A DNA stretch of 64,000 nucleotides from DASYLJ01 sp964432595. GTDB taxonomy: Bacteria > Desulfobacterota > Binatia > DP-6. The notes under the pieces were generated by a model. It was not told the origin of the DNA and searched no databases. It saw only the letters and a list, made by a program, of their open reading frames with translations. A program made the translations under genes and the position numbers. The stretch lies in the NCBI GenBank assembly GCA_964432595.1, contig CAYSOF010000004.1, positions 62,001 through 126,000 on the forward strand. The letters are read 5' to 3'. This document shows positions 50,736 to 59,983 of this stretch, piece by piece (the first letter of the stretch is position 1; each line of letters starts with the position of its first letter).

Positions 50736-52661
50736 ATGTGTGGGATTGCAGGCGAACTCCGACTGACACCTGGTGAGCGGCCCGACGCGGACGTGGTCCG
50801 CGCCATGTGCGACGTCATGGTGCACCGCGGGCCCGACTCGTTCGGCCAGTTCCTCCACAGCGAGGTCGCGCTCGGCATGCGTCGTCTCGCCATCGTCGAC
50901 GTCGAGGGCGGGAAGCAGCCGCTCGGCAACGAGGACGGCTCGGTCCAGGTCGTCTGCAACGGGGAGATCTACAACGCGCCCCAGCTGACCAAGGAGCTGC
51001 TCGCGCGCGGGCACACGCTGCGCACCCGCTCCGACGTCGAGGTGATCGCCCACCTCTACGAGGAAGAGGGCGTGAACGTCGCGCGCAAGCTCGACGGCAT
51101 GTTCGCCTTCGCCATCTGGGATGCGAAGGAGCATCGCCTCGTCCTCGGCCGCGACCGCATCGGCATCAAGCCGCTCTACGTCACGCAGGTCGGGGACCGG
51201 CTGCTCTGGGGCTCCGAGGCGAAGTGTCTCCTCGCCGGCGGCCTCGAACCGAAGCTCGATCCGCAGGCGCTGCACGACTACCTGACGCTCGGCTACGTGC
51301 CGGGCCCGGCGTCGATCTTCGCGGGTACCACGCAGCTGCCGCCGGGACACATCCTCGTCGCCGAGCCGATGAAGAAGCGCGTCACCACGGAGGCCTACTG
51401 GGAGCTCCGCGGTCACGCCACGCACACCGAGCAGCGCTCCGAGGCCGACTGGCAGGCCGAGCTCACGCGCACCCTGCGCGCGGCGGTCGAGAGCCATCTG
51501 ATGGCCGACGTCCCGCTCGGCGTCTTCCTCTCCGGCGGTCTCGACTCGGGCACGATCGTCGCGCTGATGTCCGAGCTCGGCGTCTCCCCGATCCGCACGT
51601 TCACGATCGGCTTCGAGGAGAAGAGCTTCAGCGAGACCGACACCGCGCGCGAGGTCGCACAGAAGTACGGCACCGAGCACCACGAGCTGATCGTCCGCCC
51701 GGATGCCGTCAGCCTGCTGCCGAAGCTCGTGCGCTACTTCGACGAGCCGTTCGCCGACTCGTCGGCGATCCCGGTCTACCACGTCTCCGAGCTGGCGCGG
51801 CGGCACGTGAAGGTCGTGCTGTCGGGCGAGGGCGGCGACGAGGTCCTCGCCGGCTACGAGACGTATCGCGCGCGTCGCATCGCCGCGATGTATGCGCGGC
51901 TGCCGCGCGCGATCGGCGCCGGCCTGGTGCCCGCGATCGTCCGGCGGCTCCCGGTGTCGCACGCGAAGGTCAGCTTCGACTACAAGGCGAAGCGCTTCGT
52001 CACTGGTGCGTATCTGCCGCCCGCCGAGGGACACCTCTGGTGGAAGACGATCCTCACCGAGGAGCTGAAGGCCGGCCTGTACGCGCGCGGAGCGGGGAAG
52101 GGCGTCGCGCCCACCGCGCGGCTCTTCTCGCAGCTCTTCGACGAGTCGGACGGCGGGGAGCTGGACCGCCTGCAGTACGTCGATGCGCGTCTTTACCTGC
52201 CGGCCGACATTCTGGTTAAGGTCGACCGGATGAGCATGGCGCACTCGCTCGAAGCGCGGGTTCCGTTCCTCGACCGCGCGATGGTGGAGCTGACGCGCCG
52301 CATCCCGCCCCGGCTGCGCATGCGCGGGCTGACGACCAAGTACCTCCTGCGCAAGGCGATGGCCGAGCGGCTCCCGGCCTCGGTGCTGCAGGGGAAGAAG
52401 CGCGGATTCAACGTGCCGATGCCGGCGTGGCTGTCCGGCGGGCTGCGCGATTTCACGCGGGACGTCCTCGGCCCGGCCCGGCTGCGCCGGCAGGGGCTGT
52501 TCGAGCCGGCCGCCGTGGATCGGTTGGTCCAGGATCACCTGGCCAAGCGCGCCGATCACAGCCGGGCGATCTGGACGCTGCTCGTGCTCTCGGTCTGGCA
52601 GGACGAGATGCTGCGCGACCTGCCGCCCGTCAGCCAGCGGCTGGCCGGAGCGTTCGCGTGA
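50736..52661 (+). CDS. asnB: Asparagine synthase (glutamine-hydrolysing)-like amidotransferase
   Basis: A 641-residue class II amidotransferase. Cys2, exposed after removal of Met1, is the glutaminase nucleophile (MCGIAGELRL), with RRLAIVD, CNGEIYN and RSDVEV of the glutaminase pocket. The synthetase half has the PP-loop VFLSGGLDSG and the SGEGGDEVLAGY motif. It would amidate a carboxylate with ammonia from glutamine and ATP. Within exopolysaccharide clusters such proteins are thought to amidate a sugar acid or related group; true asparagine synthesis cannot be excluded. The downstream nucleotide-sugar dehydrogenase could supply a uronic acid substrate (inference). Confidence 0.9.
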   Translation: MCGIAGELRLTPGERPDADVVRAMCDVMVHRGPDSFGQFLHSEVALGMRRLAIVDVEGGKQPLGNEDGSVQVVCNGEIYNAPQLTKELLARGHTLRTRSDVEVIAHLYEEEGVNVARKLDGMFAFAIWDAKEHRLVLGRDRIGIKPLYVTQVGDRLLWGSEAKCLLAGGLEPKLDPQALHDYLTLGYVPGPASIFAGTTQLPPGHILVAEPMKKRVTTEAYWELRGHATHTEQRSEADWQAELTRTLRAAVESHLMADVPLGVFLSGGLDSGTIVALMSELGVSPIRTFTIGFEEKSFSETDTAREVAQKYGTEHHELIVRPDAVSLLPKLVRYFDEPFADSSAIPVYHVSELARRHVKVVLSGEGGDEVLAGYETYRARRIAAMYARLPRAIGAGLVPAIVRRLPVSHAKVSFDYKAKRFVTGAYLPPAEGHLWWKTILTEELKAGLYARGAGKGVAPTARLFSQLFDESDGGELDRLQYVDARLYLPADILVKVDRMSMAHSLEARVPFLDRAMVELTRRIPPRLRMRGLTTKYLLRKAMAERLPASVLQGKKRGFNVPMPAWLSGGLRDFTRDVLGPARLRRQGLFEPAAVDRLVQDHLAKRADHSRAIWTLLVLSVWQDEMLRDLPPVSQRLAGAFA

Positions 52662-52695
52662 CGCAGAACAAGACGAAGTCCGAACGGAGAACGAC

Positions 52696-54594
52696 GTGAT
52701 CGCGCTGGAAGCCGTCGAGGTCAAGGTCAATCAACCGGCCGGGGAAACCCGCGATCTGGGGCTACGCCCCGATCCGACCTGGAGCCGCATCTGGCAGGTG
52801 CTCATCGCCTTCGCCGGGCTCGTGGTTCTGATGCCGGTGTCGATGGTGATCGCGCTCGCGACGAAGCTCACGAGCCGCGGCCCGGTCCTCTACCGCGGCC
52901 ACCGCATCGGCCGGAACATGGAGCCGTTCGACATCATCAAGTTCCGGACGCTCCTGGTCGACGCCGAGCAGCGCATCGGCGCCCGGCTGCTCACGCCGGG
53001 CGATCCCCTCTACACGCCCGTCGGCCGCTTCCTGAAGCGCACCAAGCTCGACGAGATCCCCCAACTCTGGAACGTCGTCCGCGGCGACATGAATCTCGTC
53101 GGTCCGCGCCCGATCCGGCCCGTGTTCCTCGCGACGTCGATGCGCGAGATCCCGAACTATGCGGCGCGCTTCATCGTCCGGCCCGGAATGACCGGTCTCG
53201 CGCAGCTCCGCGGCGGCTACTTCACGCATCCCCGCGACAAGCTCCGCTACGACGTCCTGTACATCCGCAATCGCAACTTCCTGCTCGACGTGAAGCTCGT
53301 GCTGGCGACGTTCGTGAAGCTCCTGAACCGCTGGCTGACGCTCGGGCTGCTGCTCGCGCTGGTCTTCCTGTCGGCGTCGTTCCTGCCGGCGATCTTCCGC
53401 ACGCCGTTCGAGATCGAGTTCGGCGGCTTCCACCTGTCGCCGTTCGAGGCGATCGGCCTCGTGCTCGCGGCGGCGGCGTTGGTGCGGCAGATCCCATCGC
53501 ACCGACTCTACCTCTATCAGACGCCGACGAACCGGCCGATCCTCTGCTTCGTCCTGTTCTCGGTGCTGGCCGGTCTCGTCGCCGGCGACCTGTCCGCTCG
53601 GCTGCGCGACGTCGCGTACTTCAGCGCGTCGGGCTTCCTCCTGTTCTTCCTCGTCGTGAGCGGCGACATGACCGCCGGGTTCGCGCGCCGCGCCACGCGC
53701 CTGATCGCGCTGGCGGCGGTCGCGGTCGCGGTCGTCGGCATCCTGCAACTCGTGCTCGAGACGCACGGCGGCGTCGCTGCCGACGCCACGGGCCTGCCGC
53801 GCGTCGCCTCGACGCTGGGTAGCCCGGTCGTCCTCGCGGCGTACCTGGTGCTCGGCATCCCGCTCGTCCTGGTCGAGCTCGCCTGCGCCGAGCGGCGCGA
53901 GGAGCGCGACTTCTGGCTGATCTGCAGCACGCTCGTGCTGGTCGCGGTCGTCCTGACGCAGACGCGCACCTCGCTGCTCGCCCTGTGGCTCACCGGCGCC
54001 GTGTTCACCTGGCGGGTGTCGCGGCGATCGTTCCGGCTCGTCCTCGGCGGCGCGCTCGGCATCCTCGGCGTCATGGTGATGACCGGCACGCTGCGGCTCT
54101 CGCCGATGGACATCACGAACGAGGTGTCGCGCCGGCTCACCGTCACGGCGGCAACGCTGTCGGAGGAGGCGAGCTCGCTGCGCGGTCTCGTCGGCACGGA
54201 TCCCGGCAAGGGCGCCGTCGCCGTCGTCGAGGTCGGCAAGGGCAGCGAAGGCAATCCCGAGACCGCGCGCAACGAGAACATGCACCTCACGCTCGTGCTG
54301 CGCACCGGCATCCTCGGCTGGGCGATCATGATGTGGGTGATCGGCGCGGCGCTGGCCGGCATCTACCGCGGCAGCCGCGTCGTCCACGATCGCCGGCTCT
54401 CGCTCACGCTGTGGGCCGTGTTCTCGTCCGGCCTCGGCTTCCTGATCTCCATGGCCAACTTCAATGCCTTCTACAATCCGACCATCCAGATCATGTTCTG
54501 GGGCCTCCTCGGCCTGGGCATGGGTATCGTGACGCATTTTGCGGGCCGCCGTCCGGCCTTCAACGTCATCTACCGCTTCGGTCAGGGGGAGTGA
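52696..54594 (+). CDS. Fusion: polyprenyl-phosphate phosphoglycosyl transferase + Wzy-like polymerase
   Basis: A 632-residue protein with two parts. Residues 1-210 are a bacterial sugar transferase (monotopic PGT): a membrane segment at 32-56, KFRTLLVDAEQR, the catalytic Asp-Glu dyad D119-E120 (TKLDEIPQLWNVVRGDMNLVGPRP) and RPGMTGLAQLRGGY. It transfers a sugar-1-phosphate to undecaprenyl phosphate and starts repeat-unit synthesis. Residues about 213-632 have roughly ten membrane segments, with ENMHLTLVLRTGILGW and an ASSLRGL periplasmic loop as in Wzy/O-antigen ligase proteins. The frame is continuous, so this is a true fusion in the given sequence. Start GTG at 52696 follows GGAGA. The TGA overlaps the next start. 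Confidence 0.85.
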   Translation: MIALEAVEVKVNQPAGETRDLGLRPDPTWSRIWQVLIAFAGLVVLMPVSMVIALATKLTSRGPVLYRGHRIGRNMEPFDIIKFRTLLVDAEQRIGARLLTPGDPLYTPVGRFLKRTKLDEIPQLWNVVRGDMNLVGPRPIRPVFLATSMREIPNYAARFIVRPGMTGLAQLRGGYFTHPRDKLRYDVLYIRNRNFLLDVKLVLATFVKLLNRWLTLGLLLALVFLSASFLPAIFRTPFEIEFGGFHLSPFEAIGLVLAAAALVRQIPSHRLYLYQTPTNRPILCFVLFSVLAGLVAGDLSARLRDVAYFSASGFLLFFLVVSGDMTAGFARRATRLIALAAVAVAVVGILQLVLETHGGVAADATGLPRVASTLGSPVVLAAYLVLGIPLVLVELACAERREERDFWLICSTLVLVAVVLTQTRTSLLALWLTGAVFTWRVSRRSFRLVLGGALGILGVMVMTGTLRLSPMDITNEVSRRLTVTAATLSEEASSLRGLVGTDPGKGAVAVVEVGKGSEGNPETARNENMHLTLVLRTGILGWAIMMWVIGAALAGIYRGSRVVHDRRLSLTLWAVFSSGLGFLISMANFNAFYNPTIQIMFWGLLGLGMGIVTHFAGRRPAFNVIYRFGQGE

Positions 54595-56582
54595 TCGAAG
54601 TGCAGATCCGCGCACGCATGCTCGGCGCCCTCCGTGGCGCCGGCCTCGGCCTCCTCGGCGGGGCGCTCTGGTTCACGCTCGAGGCGGTCGGCAGCTGGGC
54701 CGTCGGCAGCGCCATTCCGCTCGGCATCCTGCAGAAGGTCGCCGGGCTCGATCTCGTGATCGCCGCCCTCGCCGGGATGCTGCTCGGTGCGGCGTTGCCG
54801 AACGCCGGCGGCACCGTGCTGGCGCTCGGTCTCGCGGCGGTCTACGGCTTCCTCCGCGTCTACGCGCCGCCGGGCCTCGGGGCCGAAGCGGTGTTCGTCG
54901 GCGTCGCGGTCGCGGCGGTGTTCCTCGCCCGCCGCATCGTCGGCGAGAAGGGCGCGGTCCTCGCATTCATCCACCTGACCGTTCTCGGCGCGGCCAGCCT
55001 GCTGGTCGCGGAAGTCATCCTCGACGAGAGCCGCGCGAACGCGCTGCGCGGGATGCGCCTGCCGCTGCTGATCGCCGTCGTTCCGCTGCTCGGCGTCCTC
55101 GCGGACCGCATCCTCTCGTTCGTGCTCCGCAAGCGGGCGTTGCGCTTCGGGCTCGAGCTCGCCGCGGCCGCCGTGGCGCTCGTGGTACTGGGGCGGCCGC
55201 TGTCGACGGCGCCGGTGCTCGAGACCGTGATCACGGCGGTGCCGCCGCCGGCTGGCACGCCCGACATCATCCTCGTCTCGCTCGACACCACGCGCGCCGA
55301 CCACATGTCGCTCTACGGCTACGGGCGGCCGACGTCGCCGCAGCTCGAGGAGTTCGCCAAGGACGCGCTCGTCTTCACGCAGGCGCGGTCGACGGCCGGG
55401 TGGACGCTGCCCGGGCACGCGTCGATGCTGACCGGGATGTATCCGAGCCGTCACGGCGCGCATCTCGCCGGCGGCTTCCAGGGCGGCGAGTCGATCGACG
55501 GGCGGCGCAACGTCGCGTTCCCGCTCGCCGCCGACAAGACGACGATGACCGAGGTGCTGCGCGACCGCGGCTACCACACGGGCGCGTTCGTCTCGAACTT
55601 CAGCTACCTCTATCGCGATTTCGGCCTGGCGCAGGGCTTCAACATCTACGACGACAAGCCGGGCCTGCTGATGCGCCTCAAGCCGCCGGTCGTGCGCTTC
55701 GTGCAGCGGTTCTCGCCGGGCTTCTGCCTGAAGCCGTTCCGCAGCGCGCGCGACATCAACGCGTCCGGCCTCGTCTGGCTCGACGCCCAGGCGAAGGACC
55801 GGCCCGCGTTCCTGTTCCTGAACTACATGGAGCCGCACCAGCCGTGGCTGGCGCCGGCGCCGTTCGACCAGTGGGTGTGGGGCCTGCCCGAAGCGCACGC
55901 GCTCGCGACGCAGAACCTCTACACGCACGAGGTGAAGGACTTCACGAAGGAGCAGCTCGACTTCATCGTCGCCAACTACGACGGTCAGGTGGCGGCGATG
56001 GACCACGCGTTCGGCGAGTTGATCGAGGCGCTCAAGGCGCGCGGTCGCTACGAGAACGCGCTCATCATCGTCACGGCCGACCACGGCGAGCTCCTCGGCG
56101 ATCACGGGCAGGTGGGTCACATGGGCCGCATGCTGTACGAGGGCCTGCTCCACATCCCGATGATCGTGAAGTTCCCGGGCGAGGACCGCCCGCGCGGCCG
56201 CGTCGACACGCCGGTGCAGAACCTCGACGTCCCGCCGACCGCGCTGACGCTTGCGGGCGCACCGATCCCGCCCGGCGTCCAGGGCCAGTTCCTGCGCGAA
56301 GTCACGCGGCCGAGCTTCGCCGAGGAGGACATCAACCCGTTCCTCGTGACGTCCTACGGCGAGTTCTACGATCGCGGAATGCGGGTCCTGTTCGACGGCA
56401 ACTGGAAGCTGATCAAGACGTCGCGCGGCGAGAAGTATCTCTACGATCTGTCGCGCGACCCCACCGAGCAGAACGACCTCGCCGCGGCCGAGCCCGAGCG
56501 CGTGGCCGAGCTGGCGAAGCGTCTCGAGGCGAAGCTGAGCACGATGGTGGCGAAAGCCGACTCCCACAAGCAGGTGAACTGA
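54591..56582 (+). CDS. Membrane sulfatase-superfamily protein with Thr at the nucleophile position
   Basis: A 663-residue protein. The N-terminal half (about 15-205) has six or so membrane segments. The C-terminal alkaline phosphatase/sulfatase domain has DIILVSLDTTRADHMSLYGY (metal Asp pair), TLPGHASMLTGMYPSRHG and VTADHGELLGDHGQVGH. The residue at the Cys/Ser position of sulfatases is Thr272 (W-T-L-P-G), so formylglycine cannot form. Phosphoethanolamine and phosphoglycerol transferases of this fold use Thr, so it may modify the polysaccharide or lipid with a phospho-group. The start is taken as GTG 54591 (GTGA overlap); GTG 54600 has better spacing from AGGGGG. Confidence 0.82.
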   Translation: MIEVQIRARMLGALRGAGLGLLGGALWFTLEAVGSWAVGSAIPLGILQKVAGLDLVIAALAGMLLGAALPNAGGTVLALGLAAVYGFLRVYAPPGLGAEAVFVGVAVAAVFLARRIVGEKGAVLAFIHLTVLGAASLLVAEVILDESRANALRGMRLPLLIAVVPLLGVLADRILSFVLRKRALRFGLELAAAAVALVVLGRPLSTAPVLETVITAVPPPAGTPDIILVSLDTTRADHMSLYGYGRPTSPQLEEFAKDALVFTQARSTAGWTLPGHASMLTGMYPSRHGAHLAGGFQGGESIDGRRNVAFPLAADKTTMTEVLRDRGYHTGAFVSNFSYLYRDFGLAQGFNIYDDKPGLLMRLKPPVVRFVQRFSPGFCLKPFRSARDINASGLVWLDAQAKDRPAFLFLNYMEPHQPWLAPAPFDQWVWGLPEAHALATQNLYTHEVKDFTKEQLDFIVANYDGQVAAMDHAFGELIEALKARGRYENALIIVTADHGELLGDHGQVGHMGRMLYEGLLHIPMIVKFPGEDRPRGRVDTPVQNLDVPPTALTLAGAPIPPGVQGQFLREVTRPSFAEEDINPFLVTSYGEFYDRGMRVLFDGNWKLIKTSRGEKYLYDLSRDPTEQNDLAAAEPERVAELAKRLEAKLSTMVAKADSHKQVN

Positions 56583-56586
56583 GCAC

Positions 56587-57684
56587 ATGCGTCCGAACGG
56601 TACACAGGCGAAAGCCGCCGAATCTTCGCAGGGCATCAAGCGCGTGACGTCGATCTCGCGCTGGCTGTCGCGAAAGAAGCAGCCCCTCGCGCAGACGAGC
56701 CCGAAGGTGTCGGTGGTCCTCCCGGTCTACAACGCGGAGGCCACGCTCGCGGAGTGTCTCACGCGGCTCTACCAGTCGAGCTTCACCGAGTTCGAGTGCG
56801 TCATGATCGACGACGGCTCGACCGACAGCTCGCGGGCGATCGCGTCGAACTTCCCGGTTCGCATCGTTCCGTCCGCCGGCCGCGTCGGCCCGGCCGCCGC
56901 CCGCAACCTCGGGGCGCGGGTCGCCACCGGCGAGATCCTGTTCTTCATCGACTCCGACGTGATGATCCGGCCCGACACGCTGTCGCTCCTGGCCGACGGG
57001 TTCGAGAACGGCGACGTCGACGGGTTCGTCGGGGTCCAGGCCGCGCAGATGCGCCATCGGGACCTGGTCAGCCAGTACAAGAACATCTGGATCCGATGGA
57101 CCTACCTCCGCCAGACCGGGGACGTGCCGCTCTTCTACACGACGGCCGCAGCCATCCGGCGGGAGGCCTTCCTGCGCGTCGGCGGCTTCGACGCGGGCTA
57201 TGCAACGCCGAGCGTCGAGGACACCGCGTTCGGCCAGAAGCTGGCTCGGCTGGGCGTCCGGGTCCGCGTGCATCCCGACCTCGAGGTCGAGCACGTGAAG
57301 CGCTACTCGTTGATGGGCCTGCTCAAGACGGATTTCATGCGGGCGGTCTCGCTGACGCGCCTGAAGCTGCGTCATCCGGGGGACCTGGCCCAGAACAACA
57401 CGTCCGTCCCGGCAGCCTATATGGCGAGTGTGCCCCTGTGCGGGCTCTCGATCCTGCTGCTGGTGGCCGGGGTTTTGTTCGGGTTTCCGGCCCTCACCGC
57501 GCTGGGAGTGCTTGCGACGGTAGGCGTGGTCGTGCTGAACGTGGAGTTCCTGAATGCGATCCGGGTGAGCGACGGGGTGGGGAGGGCCATCATGGCGATC
57601 CCGTTGCTCTGGTTGGAGGTGCTGGTCGTCGGCGTGGGCACCGCCGTCGGCCTCTTCAGCTATCCGTTCGGACGCCGATACTGA
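56587..57684 (+). CDS. Glycosyltransferase family 2 with C-terminal membrane segments
   Basis: A 365-residue GT-A enzyme: VSVVLPVYNAEATL, CVMIDDGSTDSS, RVGPAAARNLGARVATGEILFFIDSDV (DSD as DxD) and YTTAAAIRREAFLRVGGFD with a downstream ED (VEDTAFGQKL). Two or three hydrophobic segments at the C-terminus anchor it. A variable 40-residue N-terminal extension rich in Lys/Arg/Ser precedes the domain. The gene starts four bases after the sulfatase-like gene. Sugar donor unknown. Confidence 0.9.
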   Translation: MRPNGTQAKAAESSQGIKRVTSISRWLSRKKQPLAQTSPKVSVVLPVYNAEATLAECLTRLYQSSFTEFECVMIDDGSTDSSRAIASNFPVRIVPSAGRVGPAAARNLGARVATGEILFFIDSDVMIRPDTLSLLADGFENGDVDGFVGVQAAQMRHRDLVSQYKNIWIRWTYLRQTGDVPLFYTTAAAIRREAFLRVGGFDAGYATPSVEDTAFGQKLARLGVRVRVHPDLEVEHVKRYSLMGLLKTDFMRAVSLTRLKLRHPGDLAQNNTSVPAAYMASVPLCGLSILLLVAGVLFGFPALTALGVLATVGVVVLNVEFLNAIRVSDGVGRAIMAIPLLWLEVLVVGVGTAVGLFSYPFGRRY

Positions 57685-57714
57685 GCAAGGGCGACAAGGC
57701 GCAAGGAGAGAGCG

Positions 57715-58950
57715 ATGGGTTATCTCGATTATTTGAAGCACGGGAAGAAGATGTTCCTCAAGAAGGGGGAGCTTCCCGTGTACCTGGTCTACTTCATCAC
57801 CGACGCGTGCAACGCGAAGTGCAAGCACTGCTTGCTCGCCGACGGCGCGCATCCGGGCTGGGAAGAGCCGTCGATGGCGTACCGGAAGCAGGAGCTCAGC
57901 CTCGAGGAGCTCGACAAGATCACCTCGAGCATGGGCAAGGGCAGCCTGATGTTCCTGCTGCCGACGGGCGGTGAGCCGTTCCTCCGCAAGGACATCGGTG
58001 AGATCGTCAAGATCTTCCACAAGAACACCGGCGTCCGGAACGTGGGCATTCCCACGAACGGCAGCACCACCGCGCGCACCGTGTCGATCGTGAAGGACCT
58101 GTGCGAGTCGTGCCCCGACCTCGATCTCCACATCGACGTCTCGCTCGACGGCGTCGGCGACCTGCACGACGAGATCCGCGTCTTCCCCGGTCTCTTCAAG
58201 CGCTCGATGGAGACGTACCGCGCGCTGCGCGAGGTCGAGAAGCACTACAAGAACTTCAGCGTGCAGGTTGAGACGACGGTCTCCAAGCACAACGAAGACG
58301 TGCTGATCGAGAACTACGAGTTCTTCCGCAAGAACCTCGACATCGACACCGTCTTCACGCTGCTCACGCGGGGGTCCCCCAAGGAGCCGCTCGCCAAGTT
58401 CTTCGACGTCGAGAAGTACCAGGCGTACGCCGATCACATGGAGGCCGAGTACAAGAGCGGCTCCCTCACCGGCTACGACCACTTCCCGTTCGCGGACTTC
58501 ATCAACGCGAAGCGCATCGTCCGCCACAACCTCATCGCCAAGATCGCGCGCGAGAACGAGTACCAGATTCCCTGCTACGCCGGGAACCTGGGCGGCGCGA
58601 TGTTCGCCAACGGCGACATCTACCCGTGCGAGCTCCTGATCGACCGCAAGCTCGGGAACGTCCGCGAAGCCGGCTACGACTTCAAGAAGATCTGGTTCAG
58701 CCAGGAGGCCGAGGCGGCGCGCAAGTTCATCCGCGAGTCGAAGTGCTTCTGCACCTACGAGTGCTTCCTCACGGTCAACATCCTGTTCAACCCCATGATG
58801 ATGCCGACCGTCCTGAAGGAGTGGTCGAGCCTCAAGCTGCGCAAGGCGTGGCGGAAGATCACGGGGCAGCAGCCCGCGCGTGCCACGCTCGCGACCTGCG
58901 GCACCGGCACCTCACAGCCCCAGACCACCAAGCCGGCCACGGCCGCGTAA
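57715..58950 (+). CDS. Radical SAM protein with SPASM-type C-terminal cysteines
   Basis: A 411-residue radical SAM enzyme. The [4Fe-4S] motif CNAKCKHC (Cx3Cx2C) lies at about 32-39, with LPTGGEPFLRKD for SAM binding. The C-terminus has CYAGNLGGAMFANGDIYPCELL and a KCFCTYECF cluster as in SPASM auxiliary-cluster domains. Such enzymes modify peptides or small molecules; in polysaccharide clusters they are less usual and no precursor peptide gene is seen beside it. ATG at 57715 follows AAGGAGAG. It sits 30 bases after a GT2 gene and 33 bases before another, so it belongs to the operon. Confidence 0.88.
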   Translation: MGYLDYLKHGKKMFLKKGELPVYLVYFITDACNAKCKHCLLADGAHPGWEEPSMAYRKQELSLEELDKITSSMGKGSLMFLLPTGGEPFLRKDIGEIVKIFHKNTGVRNVGIPTNGSTTARTVSIVKDLCESCPDLDLHIDVSLDGVGDLHDEIRVFPGLFKRSMETYRALREVEKHYKNFSVQVETTVSKHNEDVLIENYEFFRKNLDIDTVFTLLTRGSPKEPLAKFFDVEKYQAYADHMEAEYKSGSLTGYDHFPFADFINAKRIVRHNLIAKIARENEYQIPCYAGNLGGAMFANGDIYPCELLIDRKLGNVREAGYDFKKIWFSQEAEAARKFIRESKCFCTYECFLTVNILFNPMMMPTVLKEWSSLKLRKAWRKITGQQPARATLATCGTGTSQPQTTKPATAA

Positions 58951-58983
58951 GCTCGTCCCAATCGTACTCCCTGGAGGCCCGTC

Positions 58984-59745
58984 ATGTTTCGAGGCAAGCG
59001 TATCTCGGTCGTCATCCCCTGCCACAATGAAGAGGAGGGCGTCCGCGCGGTGATCGAGCAGATGCCGCCGATCGTCGACGAGATCCTCGTCGTCGACAAC
59101 GCGTCGACCGACCGCACGGCGGAGGTGGCGCAGGAGCTCGGCGCCCGCGTGGTGCACGAGTCGCGCAAGGGGTACGGACGGGCCTACCGCACCGGATTCG
59201 AGAAGGCGCGCGGCGACATCATCGTCACGATGGACGGCGACGGCACGTACCCGCCGAACTCGATTCCCCTGCTGTTGCAGGTGCTGATCGAGGAGAAGGT
59301 CGACTTCATGACCGCGCGCCGCTGGCGGTCGAAGAACGACAAGTCGAAGAGCGCGCTGCGCCTGATCGGCAACGCCGTGCTCTCGACCGCGACGATGCTC
59401 CTCTTCCGCAAGTTCCTGATCGACTCGCAGTCGGGCATGTGGATCTTCCGGCGTGAGATCCTGCAGAACAAGGTGCAGCCGCAGAGCGACGGTATGGCGC
59501 TCTCGCAGGAGATCAAGATCCTCGCGTTCACGCACCCCGACGTGGTGTGCCTCGAGATGCCGATCTACTACGGCGAGCGCGTCGGCGTCAGCAAGCTCAA
59601 CCTGTGGAAGGACGGCTTCGGCAACCTGCTCGCGCTGGCGAAGCTGCGGCTGAGCCTCGGACAACGCCGTCGCGCCGCGAGCGTGACGCCGCTCACGCCG
59701 ATCGCCGAAGAGACGCACGAGCCGCGGGCCCGCCAGGCGCCCTGA
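58984..59745 (+). CDS. Glycosyltransferase family 2 (dolichol/undecaprenyl-phosphate sugar synthase-like)
   Basis: A 253-residue GT-A protein without membrane segments: ISVVIPCHNEEEGVR, EILVVDNASTDRTAEVA, KGYGRAYRTGFEKARGDIIVTMDGDGTYPP (DGD as DxD) and a later DSQSGMWIFRREIL. The pattern is that of DPM1-like polyprenyl-phosphate glycosyltransferases, which provide lipid-linked monosaccharide donors. The GT-C-like membrane protein two genes downstream could use such a donor (inference). ATG at 58984 follows GGAGG. Confidence 0.9.
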   Translation: MFRGKRISVVIPCHNEEEGVRAVIEQMPPIVDEILVVDNASTDRTAEVAQELGARVVHESRKGYGRAYRTGFEKARGDIIVTMDGDGTYPPNSIPLLLQVLIEEKVDFMTARRWRSKNDKSKSALRLIGNAVLSTATMLLFRKFLIDSQSGMWIFRREILQNKVQPQSDGMALSQEIKILAFTHPDVVCLEMPIYYGERVGVSKLNLWKDGFGNLLALAKLRLSLGQRRRAASVTPLTPIAEETHEPRARQAP

Positions 59746-59983
59746 TCGAGCCGATGGCGCTCTGCCGCGCGCACGCGACGGCCGGGTGCCTGGCGTACGA
59801 ACGCCGTGGCCGGGGCGCGCGGAGCAGGGTGCTGCCACCGGCGCCGACTGCGGCGGACGATCGCAGGCCGCTGCCCGGCGGCCCTCGGGGTCCAGGCAGG
59901 CCCCCGCGCTGGCCTGCCTCGCTACGGCGCCTCGTTCAGCACCCTGCCGGCCCCGGGCTGCGGTCGGTGTGGGGCGCCGCCTG

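Noticed and set aside
59746..59983. Possible small gene in the 238-base gap of the operon
   Set aside because: Open frames exist in several phases but are Arg/Ala/Pro-rich, without ribosome-binding sites or recognisable motifs.
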